DNA of 46,078 bases. It comes from a virus. The notes beneath the pieces are model-generated. The model was not told the origin of the DNA. It made no database searches and saw nothing but the letters and a program-made list of their open reading frames with translations. The position numbers were made by a program, and so were the translations under genes. This document shows positions 35,148 to 42,952 of the stretch, piece after piece; within the stretch, counting starts at the first letter, position 1, and each line of letters starts with the position of its first letter. Location: the IMG/VR virus record IMGVR_UViG_3300032265_000684, positions 1 to 46,078 of that record. One strand, given 5' to 3'.

Positions 35148-36914
35148 ATGGCCGCCGTATCAACAAAAGTCTATTATCTCGTAGTAGGCGGCGGTGGTGC
35201 TGGCAGTGCCGGTGGGGGTGGAGCTGGCGGCGTGATCACTGGATGTGCTACTATCTGTAGCACTCAACAATTTACTGTAACGGTGGGAGCCGGGGGAGTT
35301 GGCAGTGCCGGAAGCCCCAGCACATTTTTAGGACACACAGCCTGTGGTGGCGGAGCCGGCGGTGGTACGACACACCCTGGATACCCCGGCGGATCGGGAG
35401 GTGGGGGTGGTTGGGCCCAGATTGGTAATGAAGGGGCAGTTAATTGTTGGAGTGGCGGAACAGGAGTCCCCGGCCAAGGTTATCCCGGAGGTACAGGTCA
35501 CGGACGATGGGGTTGTGCCTGGTCCGGTGGCGGCGGAGGTGGTGCAGGTGGCATCGGTGGTAACTGGAGTGGACCTACCGGAGGAGCTGGGGGTTCTGGG
35601 GTATCGATCAACCTAGGCTCTAGTGGTCTCACATTTTCAGTAGGTGGCGGTGGTGGTGGGGCTGGTGTGATTAACGGACACGGAGGAAATTATCCTGGAG
35701 CTGGTGGTTCTGGTGGTGGTGGAGCAGGTGGACAGAACGGCACTCCTGGAACCGGTGGTGGGGGTGGTGCAAATTCTATGGGAGGCTCCGGTACTGGTGG
35801 TCCTGGATTAGTGGCCGTGGCCTACTGCGGAACCAGTCTGTTCTCGGGAGGAAATATAACCTACCAAGGTGGAAAAACCATACATTCGTTTACTGAATCG
35901 GGAGTGTTACAGCCAGAATACAAAGGACCTCCACTGCAATCTACCGGAACTATATCTCTACTACAAATAAAAGCAGAATTTCAAGGTCCAGATAATAATT
36001 TATTGGCCTATTGGGAAGGCGGCACAGATGCTAATGCATTTAGCTGTTATCCACATCCTTGGACACCCACTGGTCCTCCTCAAGCGCCCAATCAGCGTAT
36101 CAGTCTAAAAGAATTCTACGGAGCACACGCTTATTTTCCATTATCGCAATTGGCCACTTTTATTACCAGTGTCCAGTGGCGTGCCCCAGTCACTCTAAGG
36201 AGTGGAGTGGTTAATGTATTATTAGTTGGTGGCGGTGGAGGGGGCGGAACTGGTAGTTGCAATAGAGATAATCAAGGAGGCGGCGGTGGAGGCGGAGCTG
36301 GCGGAGTAGTACAGCTTTCCTGCGTACCAGTCACTCCGGGTCAAACTTATACCATTACAGTAGGTGGCGGCGGCGGTGGTTCTACTAAAAGTTCCGGTAA
36401 TCGTGGATCGGCTGGTGGGAGCACCAGTGCCTTTGGTTATACCGCTTATGGTGGAGGTGGGGGTGGAGGAATTTATCAAACCCCTATTCCTAGCTGTGCC
36501 AGCGGAGGTGGCGGTGCTGCCAGTGGAGATACCGGAACACAGGGAGGAGCTAATGGAGGTCCTCAAGGCTATCCTGGAGGTAGTGGTGGAACCAACGGTC
36601 GTACGTATGATGCTGGTGGTGGAGGAGGCGGAGCAGGAGCTGCTGGAACTTCTGCGGGAAGTGGGAGAGTAGGAGCTGGTGGAAGTGGTGTATTGGCCAC
36701 CTTAATACAATTAACAGTAGCCGGGGGCGCCGCAGGTGGTCGACATCAAGGTGTTAGCGGTAATAGAGGCGGAGCAGGCGGTGGCGGAAATAATAGCCAA
36801 AACGGATCTATGTATGGCGGAGCAGGCGGTGGCGGAGGCACTAATCAGGACGGAAACTGTGGTAATGCAGGCAGCGGATATCCGGGAGTTGTAGTTATAC
36901 AAGGAATCTGGTAG
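35148..36914 (+). CDS. Glycine-rich adhesin-like protein with duplicated module
   Basis: A 588-aa protein with many runs of three to seven glycines. Two similar halves each begin with VYYLVVGGGGAG or VNVLLVGGGGGG, followed by a short strand (QQFTVTVGAGG or QTYTITVGGGGGG) and then long Gly-rich segments. The halves lie at about residues 1-240 and 350-588. Between them is GTISLLQIKAEFQGPDNN with ISLKEFYGAHAYF, a linker motif (I-S-L-x-x-I-x-x-E-F ... S-L-x-x-Y/F-Y) frequent in phage fibres. Such Gly-rich stretches can fold into polyglycine-II bundles as in the gp38 adhesin of phage S16, which recognise receptors. That comparison is structural inference. It ends in a hydrophobic strand (GVVVIQGIW). 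Confidence 0.82.
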   Translation: MAAVSTKVYYLVVGGGGAGSAGGGGAGGVITGCATICSTQQFTVTVGAGGVGSAGSPSTFLGHTACGGGAGGGTTHPGYPGGSGGGGGWAQIGNEGAVNCWSGGTGVPGQGYPGGTGHGRWGCAWSGGGGGGAGGIGGNWSGPTGGAGGSGVSINLGSSGLTFSVGGGGGGAGVINGHGGNYPGAGGSGGGGAGGQNGTPGTGGGGGANSMGGSGTGGPGLVAVAYCGTSLFSGGNITYQGGKTIHSFTESGVLQPEYKGPPLQSTGTISLLQIKAEFQGPDNNLLAYWEGGTDANAFSCYPHPWTPTGPPQAPNQRISLKEFYGAHAYFPLSQLATFITSVQWRAPVTLRSGVVNVLLVGGGGGGGTGSCNRDNQGGGGGGGAGGVVQLSCVPVTPGQTYTITVGGGGGGSTKSSGNRGSAGGSTSAFGYTAYGGGGGGGIYQTPIPSCASGGGGAASGDTGTQGGANGGPQGYPGGSGGTNGRTYDAGGGGGGAGAAGTSAGSGRVGAGGSGVLATLIQLTVAGGAAGGRHQGVSGNRGGAGGGGNNSQNGSMYGGAGGGGGTNQDGNCGNAGSGYPGVVVIQGIW

Positions 36915-36917
36915 CTG

Positions 36918-36925
36918 GATAAATA
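36918..36925 (+). promoter_or_regulatory. T4-type late promoter motif GATAAATA
   Basis: GATAAATA lies in the 18-nt gap after the glycine-rich gene, 7 nt before the next ATG. It fits the NATAAATA form of the T4-like late promoter. No ribosome site fits between motif and start codon. Confidence 0.5.
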
Positions 36926-36932
36926 TTAAACT

Positions 36933-38060
36933 ATGTCATATACAATATACAATTCCGACGGAACCATACTATCTATCATAGCAGATGGAACTGTAGATAA
37001 GGTCACAACTAATCTCACCCTGGTAGGTAAAAATGTTGCCAGTTATGGACAATATTTCAATGAAAATTTTGTTACAGTACTGAGCAACAGCTCCAGTACT
37101 CCCCAAGATAAACCAATTAATCCTTTACCAGGACAGCTCTGGTACGATATCGTAAACAGCCAACTGAATATATTTGATACAGATTTGGGATGGAGAAATG
37201 TAATCGGAGCAGAAATAAATCCTAATTTACCTGTAAATCTAGGTATAGGTGATTTTTGGTTTGATCAGATCAACAAACAGCTACATATTAAACCCAATGC
37301 CAGTACGGCCACTTGGATCATAGGACCTGCGTTCAGTGCCTCGATAGGTGGAGAAGGTTGGGTACTGCCCACAACTCCGGTCAAAGATGTTAATGGGATA
37401 GTACAGAACATAACCCTGTTAGAAAACTATGGAACAGCGATTGGTCTAATCAGCAGTACGCCGTTCCTTATGAGCAGGAATGATTCTTTGACTTATTTTG
37501 GTACCAGCACACAGCAGTCTGTGGTAGCAGGATTGACCATATTCAAGGATATCTATTTTGGTGGTACCATGATCAACAAAGGTCTCAGTATGTCGGTACA
37601 GCTACCATCATTATTTCCGCAATATGCACAGTATTCTCCAAATCCCGGTGACACTGTGTATCCATACGATTATAATCAATTGATAACCATACACAATCCG
37701 GCCATACAGAGATTATTAACAATGTCTTTCCCCCCGGCAAATGCACATCAAGTTCCTTTTGTCAATCTCGTAGATCAAGTAGGGTTTCCTGTAGGATGTG
37801 AAGCGAGTGTAACAGTGTTTACACCTGGTGCAAATATCTTTCCGGTAATGGCAGGCGATGACCAACATGTCCGTAGATTTCGCATAGTATACGACCACGC
37901 TATAGGACAGAACCGTTGGGACGCGATCATGGTTTATCCTGTGCCTCAGACCAGAGACATAAACGGCAACGTTACAACATACTATCAGTCATTGAGCAAT
38001 GTAGTGCCAGAATACTCGCCTAACCAAACTAACCAGAATTGGATCAACGTTCCCGAATAA
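36933..38060 (+). CDS. Fibre-region structural protein sharing the LVGKN/YGQ module
   Basis: A 375-aa protein. The N-terminal module (residues about 1-125) matches its neighbours: LTLVGKNVASYGQYFNENF, then PLPGQLWYDIVNSQLNIFD and GIGDFWFDQINKQLHI. The remainder differs: a beta segment with YFGTSTQQSVVAGLTIF, then MINKGLSMSVQLPSLFPQYA and a C-terminal domain containing VGFPVGCEASVTVF. No S74 domain or other known C-terminal chaperone is present. The gene stops 2 nt before the next start. With its paralogue downstream it probably forms related tail-fibre or baseplate-tip proteins using the same docking site. The receptor or partner cannot be told from the sequence. Confidence 0.8.
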   Translation: MSYTIYNSDGTILSIIADGTVDKVTTNLTLVGKNVASYGQYFNENFVTVLSNSSSTPQDKPINPLPGQLWYDIVNSQLNIFDTDLGWRNVIGAEINPNLPVNLGIGDFWFDQINKQLHIKPNASTATWIIGPAFSASIGGEGWVLPTTPVKDVNGIVQNITLLENYGTAIGLISSTPFLMSRNDSLTYFGTSTQQSVVAGLTIFKDIYFGGTMINKGLSMSVQLPSLFPQYAQYSPNPGDTVYPYDYNQLITIHNPAIQRLLTMSFPPANAHQVPFVNLVDQVGFPVGCEASVTVFTPGANIFPVMAGDDQHVRRFRIVYDHAIGQNRWDAIMVYPVPQTRDINGNVTTYYQSLSNVVPEYSPNQTNQNWINVPE

Positions 38061-38062
38061 TC

Positions 38063-39277
38063 ATGCCATACTTAATATATAAAACCAACGGAAAAGTATT
38101 AACCACAGTAGATGATTCTAATGTAGACATCAGCACCAGCATCAATCTGGTGGGAAAAAATTACGCAGGTTACGGACTAGCGGTAAACGAAAATTTCGTA
38201 TATCTGCTAGAGAACTTTGCCAACACCCAACAACCGGCTAAACCTATCATAGGTCAAACTTGGTTTGACACCAATCCCACACAGAATAAATTAAAAGTAT
38301 ATGATGGAGCCAGTTTCAAAGGCCTGGCCACTATCCGTATACAGCCCGGTGTTCCTGTATATAGCGTGGTAGGTGATCTATGGTGGGATACACAGAACCA
38401 ATTATTAAAAACCTTTGACGGAAGCTCTTATCAAATCATAGGACCCAGCCTCAGCACCAAAGCCAACTGGTTACCTAATGATGAATATTCAACCAGCAGT
38501 AGTCCGGCCATTACCATACTCAAAGGCAGTATTGGTAACAAGATTGTTGCTGTGATGAGTGAAACTGATCCTAGTTTTATTCCTTATCAAAGTCAAGATC
38601 TTGATCCAGATCGTTTTCCCTTAATACGCCGTGGAATAACTTTGGCCAATGCTTATAATGGAACGGATCCTACTATTCCTCAAGGAAGCACTAAAGGAAG
38701 CGGTTATTATTTCTGGGGAACAGCCGCAGAATCACTATCAGCAGTTTCGGCCAATAGTATTAATCTACAATCGACTACAGTAACAACGCCTTATTATGTT
38801 CCATTGGCCAGCACCAGCACAGGAAACAGCACGTTGGTCACAGATAGTGGTATTACCTATGCCAGTGGTGTTCTAAATACCATAGCATCCGCCGCTCGTT
38901 TCGCCGACCTAGCAGAACGTTATGAATCTGATGAGGTATATGATGAAGGTACGGTACTGGTCATCGGAGGTACAGCTGAAGTTACTACTACATATATCGC
39001 AGGTGATACAAGAGTAGCTGGAATTGTCAGCAAAAATCCAGCATATATGATGAATTCCGACGCTGGAACCGACGAAACTCACCCCTACATCGCCTTAAAA
39101 GGTCGGGTACCTTGCAAGGTAATGGGTCGTGTACAAAAGGGCGATCTGCTGGTAACTAGTTCATCGATCGGATACGCACAGGTCATGACCGACGGTCATA
39201 GTCCAAATGCTGTAATAGGAAAAGCCCTAGGCAGTCAAGACCAGGGCTTTGGGGTCATAGAAGTACTGGTAATCTAA
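38063..39277 (+). CDS. Fibre-region structural protein with shared N-terminal module and conserved C-terminal domain
   Basis: A 404-aa protein. The start at 38063 is preferred because it begins 2 nt after the previous stop and matches its paralogue's N-terminus (MPYLIYKTNGKVL beside MSYTIYNSDGTIL). The alternative ATG at 38039 would overlap the upstream gene. The module NLVGKNYAGYGLAVNENF with PIIGQTWFDTNPTQNKLKVY recurs here. Residues from about 285 form a conserved phage C-terminal domain: ADLAERYESDEVYDEGTVL, then GDTRVAGIVSKNPAYMMNSD, PYIALKGRVPCKVMGRVQKG and DLLVTSSSIGYAQV. This domain is frequent at fibre C-termini, where it may act as a trimerising chaperone. Its stop codon overlaps that of the thymidylate synthase gene on the other strand. 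Confidence 0.83.
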   Translation: MPYLIYKTNGKVLTTVDDSNVDISTSINLVGKNYAGYGLAVNENFVYLLENFANTQQPAKPIIGQTWFDTNPTQNKLKVYDGASFKGLATIRIQPGVPVYSVVGDLWWDTQNQLLKTFDGSSYQIIGPSLSTKANWLPNDEYSTSSSPAITILKGSIGNKIVAVMSETDPSFIPYQSQDLDPDRFPLIRRGITLANAYNGTDPTIPQGSTKGSGYYFWGTAAESLSAVSANSINLQSTTVTTPYYVPLASTSTGNSTLVTDSGITYASGVLNTIASAARFADLAERYESDEVYDEGTVLVIGGTAEVTTTYIAGDTRVAGIVSKNPAYMMNSDAGTDETHPYIALKGRVPCKVMGRVQKGDLLVTSSSIGYAQVMTDGHSPNAVIGKALGSQDQGFGVIEVLVI

Positions 39278-40155
39278 ACAGCCATTGGTGCTCGTATCGC
39301 ATCGTGGCACTGATAGTCCACTAACACAATATCGCCCATAGTAAAATCTAAGATATTATCTACTCCAGGACTCAACATCAATTTCGGCAGAGGAAAAGGT
39401 TTCCTTAACAACTGTTCTTTTACCTGATCTACGTGATTAGAATAGATATGTGCATCTCCGATACAGATGGTTAGTGTGCCTACATCTAATCCACAGACCT
39501 GGGCTATCATATGCGTCAATAATGCGTAGCTGGCGATATTAAAAGGCAATCCCAAGAAAGTATCAGCTGAACGCTGATACATTTGGCAGCTTAATTTGTT
39601 ATCCTTGCTAACATAGAACTGTGCCAAGATATGACAGGGAGGTAGTGCCATTAATTCTAGTTCGCCGGGATTCCAGGCTGATAGTATATGACGTCGGCTA
39701 TAGGGATCCTTTTTGATACCGTTGATCAAGTCTACTAATTGATCTACGTGTTTTACTCCCATTCGGTTAGCTCCAAATACAGGAGCACGCCAAGTGCGCC
39801 ATTGTACCCCATATACCCTGCCTAGGTCACCCTTGAATTTTTTACGGCGCTGCCAATAGTCCGCCGATTCGTTATCTGACCAGATAGTCTTCTTGTCTGA
39901 GTTTGGATCACCATATAATAACTCTTTTAGTTTCCTCTCATCACCACTGCCACTGATAAACCATAGTAGCTCACTTACTACAGCACGCCAGGCTAATTTT
40001 TTAGTAGTGATCGCAGGAAACCCTCGAGATAGATCAAACTTGAGATTGATTCCGAACAGACTTACGGTGCCTGTTCCTGTTCGATCTTCTCGGTGTTCTC
40101 CGGTTTCCAATATTTCAAATAGGGCATTTGTATAGGTATGATCTGCGTTTAGCAT
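39274..40155 (-). CDS. thyA: Thymidylate synthase
   Basis: A 293-aa ThyA-type enzyme that makes dTMP from dUMP using methylene-tetrahydrofolate, raising thymidine supply for phage DNA synthesis in the host cytoplasm. Diagnostic pieces are EDRTGTGTVSLFG near residue 23, YSRRHILSAWNPGELE near 152, the catalytic LPPCHILAQF with Cys174, QRSADTFLGLPFNIASYALL near 199 and the C-terminal IRAPMAV. It is about 30 residues longer than E. coli ThyA. The extra length is mainly in the segment around YGDPNSDKKTIWSDNESADY, as in several phage and eukaryotic versions. Ribosome site AAGGAACACC. A hairpin terminator lies just upstream, separating it from the preceding minus-strand gene. Confidence 0.97.
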   Translation of the reverse strand: MLNADHTYTNALFEILETGEHREDRTGTGTVSLFGINLKFDLSRGFPAITTKKLAWRAVVSELLWFISGSGDERKLKELLYGDPNSDKKTIWSDNESADYWQRRKKFKGDLGRVYGVQWRTWRAPVFGANRMGVKHVDQLVDLINGIKKDPYSRRHILSAWNPGELELMALPPCHILAQFYVSKDNKLSCQMYQRSADTFLGLPFNIASYALLTHMIAQVCGLDVGTLTICIGDAHIYSNHVDQVKEQLLRKPFPLPKLMLSPGVDNILDFTMGDIVLVDYQCHDAIRAPMAV

Positions 40156-40164
40156 GGTGTTCCT

Positions 40165-40195
40165 TAAAAAGATATAGGGGCATCAGCCCCTATAT
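40165..40195 (-). terminator. Rho-independent terminator
   Basis: Read on the minus strand, a perfect 10-bp stem ATATAGGGGC / GCCCCTATAT with a 4-nt loop is followed by TCTTTTT. It lies between the stop of the 202-aa gene and the ribosome site of thyA. The plus-strand side lacks a T tract, so it acts on minus-strand transcription. Confidence 0.85.
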
Positions 40196-40215
40196 TGGTG
40201 TTACATCTGAGCCGA

Positions 40216-40824
40216 TTAAACTGTAGCTGAAACTTTTTTAGTTTTAGGTGCGGCTTTGGCTTTTGGTTTGTCTAATGAATCAGCCAACTCTCTTAGAGCT
40301 TTGGCTTCAGCTAATAACTCATCTGCCTTGGAACGTAACGTAGCGGGAGTCGGAGTAGCGGCTGGTTGAGCGATAACAGGAACCTCGTCAACTATGATCT
40401 CTGTAGGATCATTGGACTTCTTGGTCGGAATCGATTTAGAAGCATCTTCGGTTACTGCTAAATTATCTACACTTACCCCCTTCTGTTCAGCGATCATCTT
40501 GTTCAGTTCATCTAACGGCAGCGTTGTTTGGGTATTAGGAGTCATCAAGACCAAACTGGTAGGAACCTTTTTGAGATGACCACGTGTATGCAAAAATTCT
40601 AGCATATTAGTGCCATCTGGAAACTTGCGTACTGCCAGTACATCTGCCAGTTCATTGGCCTGTTGACCAGCGTCTTCCTGTACCAACTGCATCAGGCTGT
40701 CGTGATAGGCATCTGGTAGGCCCTGTGTTCCGACTACTAGAGCACTAGAGCCGTCTCCTGGGATAGTCCTATATGCTACAACAACTCGGGCCGAGTTGTT
40801 TTTCATTTTTGCGATGTGTTTCAT
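40216..40824 (-). CDS. Conserved T4-like phage protein of unknown function
   Basis: A 202-aa protein. The start MKHIAKMKNNSARVVVAYRT is supported by GGAG six bases upstream. The N-terminal 130 residues look like one compact alpha/beta domain (TIPGDGSSALVVGTQGLPDA, then DVLAVRKFPDGTNMLEFLHT and KVPTSLVLMTPN). I recall very similar proteins in T4-like phages of marine bacteria, always without a known role. The C-terminal third is low complexity, with Ala/Pro/Thr followed by a Lys-rich end (PKAKAAPKTKKVS) and one amphipathic helix (RSKADELLAEAKALRELADS) that could form a coiled coil. The basic tail may bind nucleic acid or a partner, which is inference. It is followed by the terminator. Confidence 0.8.
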   Translation of the reverse strand: MKHIAKMKNNSARVVVAYRTIPGDGSSALVVGTQGLPDAYHDSLMQLVQEDAGQQANELADVLAVRKFPDGTNMLEFLHTRGHLKKVPTSLVLMTPNTQTTLPLDELNKMIAEQKGVSVDNLAVTEDASKSIPTKKSNDPTEIIVDEVPVIAQPAATPTPATLRSKADELLAEAKALRELADSLDKPKAKAAPKTKKVSATV

Positions 40825-40836
40825 CTCGATCTCCTA

Positions 40837-41100
40837 TTAGGCCGCAGGTGTGTCTGTTGTCGTATCGGCAGAAGATGTAGCAGGTTGTTGTGCAGGCGCT
40901 ACAGCGTTTAAGAAAGCATTCAATCGATCAAATACCTGTCCCACTGACGATAACTCAGCACCAGTAAATGTTCCACGCTTGGCCGATAGATCAATGATAG
41001 CACGTAGATTCTGTAGATCAGCGATGCTGAATTCCGGCTGTGCTGGAGCCTGTGGTGCTTCTACTCCATCTGGAGTTGTTGTTTGAGCTTGATTATCCAT
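40837..41100 (-). CDS. Small conserved phage protein of unknown function
   Basis: An 87-aa protein. The start at 41100 (MDNQAQTTT) is chosen because AAGGAAAAG precedes it at good distance. A further in-frame ATG at 41139 would overlap the upstream gene and lacks a ribosome site. The N- and C-termini are Ala/Pro/Thr/Gln-rich and flexible. The centre is a helical core, FSIADLQNLRAIIDLSAKRG, followed by FTGAELSSVGQVFDRLNAFL. That core recurs in small proteins of T4-like phages of aquatic bacteria. It lies between two other small conserved genes in one minus-strand run. No function is known to me. Confidence 0.75.
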   Translation of the reverse strand: MDNQAQTTTPDGVEAPQAPAQPEFSIADLQNLRAIIDLSAKRGTFTGAELSSVGQVFDRLNAFLNAVAPAQQPATSSADTTTDTPAA

Positions 41101-41114
41101 TTTAATTCTTTTCC

Positions 41115-41396
41115 TTATTGTTGGTGTATATAAGGACATCCCAGAGACAACATCAATATCTCCTTTGGATCCTCTATACCTATTTCTATAACATCAGTTA
41201 GCTTATTATCTGAATCTAATACATAACCCTGTTTAATAGCATACCTACTATTTAAGTTATAGACGATCCAGCGGTCTAGAAGTTTGATATCTGTAGACGC
41301 ATCTACTGAAATCTTGGTAAAATGTGCCGGAATAAACTTGAGTTTACGCAGACCCAAAAGACCTAGAGGATTAACTTCCTGACGACTAAGCGACAT
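41115..41396 (-). CDS. Small conserved phage protein of unknown function
   Basis: A 93-aa protein with core features NPLGLLGLRKLKFIPAHFTK, LDRWIVYNLNSRYAIKQGY and a C-terminal IEIGIEDPKEILMLSLGCPY. The pattern is a small alpha/beta protein, and no motif tells its function. The ATG is preceded by TATAAATA on the minus strand, 12 nt upstream, so it is probably transcribed late and independently of the VWA gene whose stop codon the motif overlaps. The ribosome site is weak (GTGAG). Confidence 0.75.
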   Translation of the reverse strand: MSLSRQEVNPLGLLGLRKLKFIPAHFTKISVDASTDIKLLDRWIVYNLNSRYAIKQGYVLDSDNKLTDVIEIGIEDPKEILMLSLGCPYIHQQ

Positions 41397-41407
41397 TATA
41401 TACTCAC

Positions 41408-42679
41408 TTATTTATAATGGGCAGTCTGGCCAAATGGCGCATTTATGGTTTCGTCGCCATGGATGATAAACAGGGTATCGCAGTAGTCTTCATCACCCCA
41501 TGATCCACAGGGATAACCATCTGTGAACATGATGAACTTTTTAGGATGGATATCTTCATCTTTCATGAACTGCCAATTGACATCAAAATCAGTACCACCG
41601 CCGCCTTTAACCTCATAGCTCATGATCTCGTCAGCGGTATCACCTGTAAACTGGGCATAGTTGTATACCTGGGTATCAAAACACCAGATATCTAACTTGA
41701 AGTCTACATACTCGTCCATGATGCCTTTGACTTCTGACAAGAAGTCTTTGGCCTGGGCGTTGCTGATACTACCACTCATATCGATAGAGATGCTGACATC
41801 TATAGTCTCTTCATTCATCATGCCTGGTAATATGGCACCCGAATGCTGACTTTTGCGATTCGGACGACTGAAGCTGAAGTTGCTCTTTAGGATACTCTGT
41901 ATGCTCATGCGTAACAACTGTCGCCAATCCATCTTTGGTTCTGTGAAATCACCAATAATTCGAGCTACACCTGCTGGAACTCGTCCGGCACCTGCGGCCT
42001 GTGACGCGGCTACCATGGCTTCTTTGATCTCATCTCGGATCTTTTTCTTTTCTTCAGCGGAGAGTTTGGGACGACCTTTGCCTTTACCTTCTGGACCTTC
42101 CTCATCACCACCCCCACCTCCGTTGCCATCTTCATCGCCTTCACCGTCTAGGTGTTCGTCTAGCAATTCTCCCAATTCACTAAGGTCGATCTTTTCTGCC
42201 TTGTCATAGAGCTCGTTATAGATCTGCTCATAACTCCAGCCACGATATTTGTTATCCTGGAAGATCTTGATAAACTCTGGAACTTCACCAATTCGTTCAT
42301 CTTTGAGGATCTGATTGGCCGCATAGTCAGCGGCAATATTGGATAAGGTTGGATCACGGCCATCACGGCGTCCCATGTGATCAAATACATTGTGTAGGAC
42401 TTCGTGTGCGAATCCAAATTCTGCCTGTTTTGGAGTCAGCTTGTTGACGAACTCGTTTGAATAATAGAACTTGCGACCATCTGTGGCCAGTGTTGAGCAC
42501 CAGTCACTGGCATCGACTAATTCTAAACGAGTGGCTAGATTACCAAAGAATGGATGACGCAGTAATAGGCCTACACGAGCAGTAACCAGTTTTTCTACGA
42601 TCTTGTTCTTTTCAACAGCGGTAAACTCACGAGTCTTTTTGGGTTTAGCTGTTTTTTCTGCTTTCATCACTGATGACAT
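41408..42679 (-). CDS. VWA-like protein with N-terminal HExxH metallopeptidase-type domain
   Basis: A 423-aa protein. Residues about 20-170 carry a DUF2201-type putative metallopeptidase domain with FGFAHEVLHNVFDHMGRRDG, in which His92, Glu93 and His96 form HExxH. An acidic, glycine-rich linker spans about 171-205 (DGEGDEDGNGGGGGDEEGPE). Residues about 290-423 form a VWA-like domain with a MIDAS motif DVSISIDMSGSIS (Asp300, Ser302, Ser304), GGGGTDFDVNW and FTDGYPCGSWGD. In bacteria such VWA proteins work with MoxR-type AAA+ ATPases (as RavA-ViaA or CbbQ-CbbO) to remodel or load metal into partner complexes. The matching ATPase gene lies just upstream on the same strand. The ribosome site is AAGGAG, with its own sigma70-type promoter. 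Confidence 0.9.
   Translation of the reverse strand: MSSVMKAEKTAKPKKTREFTAVEKNKIVEKLVTARVGLLLRHPFFGNLATRLELVDASDWCSTLATDGRKFYYSNEFVNKLTPKQAEFGFAHEVLHNVFDHMGRRDGRDPTLSNIAADYAANQILKDERIGEVPEFIKIFQDNKYRGWSYEQIYNELYDKAEKIDLSELGELLDEHLDGEGDEDGNGGGGGDEEGPEGKGKGRPKLSAEEKKKIRDEIKEAMVAASQAAGAGRVPAGVARIIGDFTEPKMDWRQLLRMSIQSILKSNFSFSRPNRKSQHSGAILPGMMNEETIDVSISIDMSGSISNAQAKDFLSEVKGIMDEYVDFKLDIWCFDTQVYNYAQFTGDTADEIMSYEVKGGGGTDFDVNWQFMKDEDIHPKKFIMFTDGYPCGSWGDEDYCDTLFIIHGDETINAPFGQTAHYK
41409..41416 (-). promoter_or_regulatory. T4-type late promoter TATAAATA (exact consensus)
   Basis: On the minus strand TATAAATA overlaps the last codons and stop of the VWA gene and sits 12 nt before the ATG of the 93-aa gene. 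Its location inside coding sequence makes chance partly possible. Confidence 0.5.
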
Positions 42680-42708
42680 CTGGGCTCCTTGTTAACTGTA
42701 TATATACT

Positions 42709-42737
42709 ATTATAGTGTCTTTTTACCAAAAGGTCAA
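42709..42737 (-). promoter_or_regulatory. Sigma70-type promoter for the VWA gene
   Basis: On the minus strand TTGACC (42737-42732) and TATAAT (42714-42709) are separated by exactly 17 nt. The -10 box is perfect and the -35 matches five of six positions of TTGACA. The -35 overlaps the stop codon of the 58-aa gene. A leader of roughly 25 nt leads to AAGGAG and the VWA start. Confidence 0.8.
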
Positions 42738-42910
42738 TAGTTTTCTTTGATGTAATAATACTGTTCTGGAGGATATTTCTCTGCTAATTCTTGTTCTTTA
42801 ACCCATTTGTTCATATCCGGAGCAGTGAAGAACATTTTACTCTTGATTCCGTCCACTGCCTTATTTGTTCCTTTTTCCACTACGCTCAAATACCAAGATT
42901 TTACGGCCAT
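42734..42910 (-). CDS. Small 58-aa protein between the AAA+ and VWA genes
   Basis: This small gene encodes MAVKSWYLSVVEKGTNKAVD and continues through KSKMFFTAPDMNKWVKEQE to end YYYIKENY. The ATG has a good ribosome site, AAGGAAAAC. The reading frame is free of rare stretches and ends in TGA inside the next gene's -35 box. Aromatic residues and lysines are frequent, and the fold is probably one small alpha/beta domain. No homologous family was recognised. Its placement between a MoxR-type ATPase and a VWA protein makes it a candidate adaptor or substrate of that pair, which is inference from position only. Confidence 0.72.
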   Translation of the reverse strand: MAVKSWYLSVVEKGTNKAVDGIKSKMFFTAPDMNKWVKEQELAEKYPPEQYYYIKENY

Positions 42911-42931
42911 ATTGTTTTCCTTTTTATATGT

Positions 42932-42952
42932 AAAAAGAGCCCTTGCGGGCCC
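42932..42952 (-). terminator. Rho-independent terminator after the AAA+ gene
   Basis: On the minus strand the stem GGGCCC / GGGCTC (one G-T pair) with loop GCAA is followed by five T. It begins 6 nt after the stop codon of the MoxR-like gene and precedes the 58-aa gene. Confidence 0.8.

Noticed and set aside
35344-35616. Alternative plus-strand frame of 90 aa in the glycine-rich gene
   Set aside because: G-rich codon repeats leave other frames open by chance. No start signal was found.
38039-38062. Upstream start for the 404-aa fibre-region gene
   Set aside because: It overlaps the preceding gene, and the paralogue aligns to the MPYLIYKT start at 38063.
41853-42209. A 118-aa plus-strand open reading frame opposite the VWA gene
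   Set aside because: It is the Pro/Ser complement of the acidic glycine linker and is not an independent gene.
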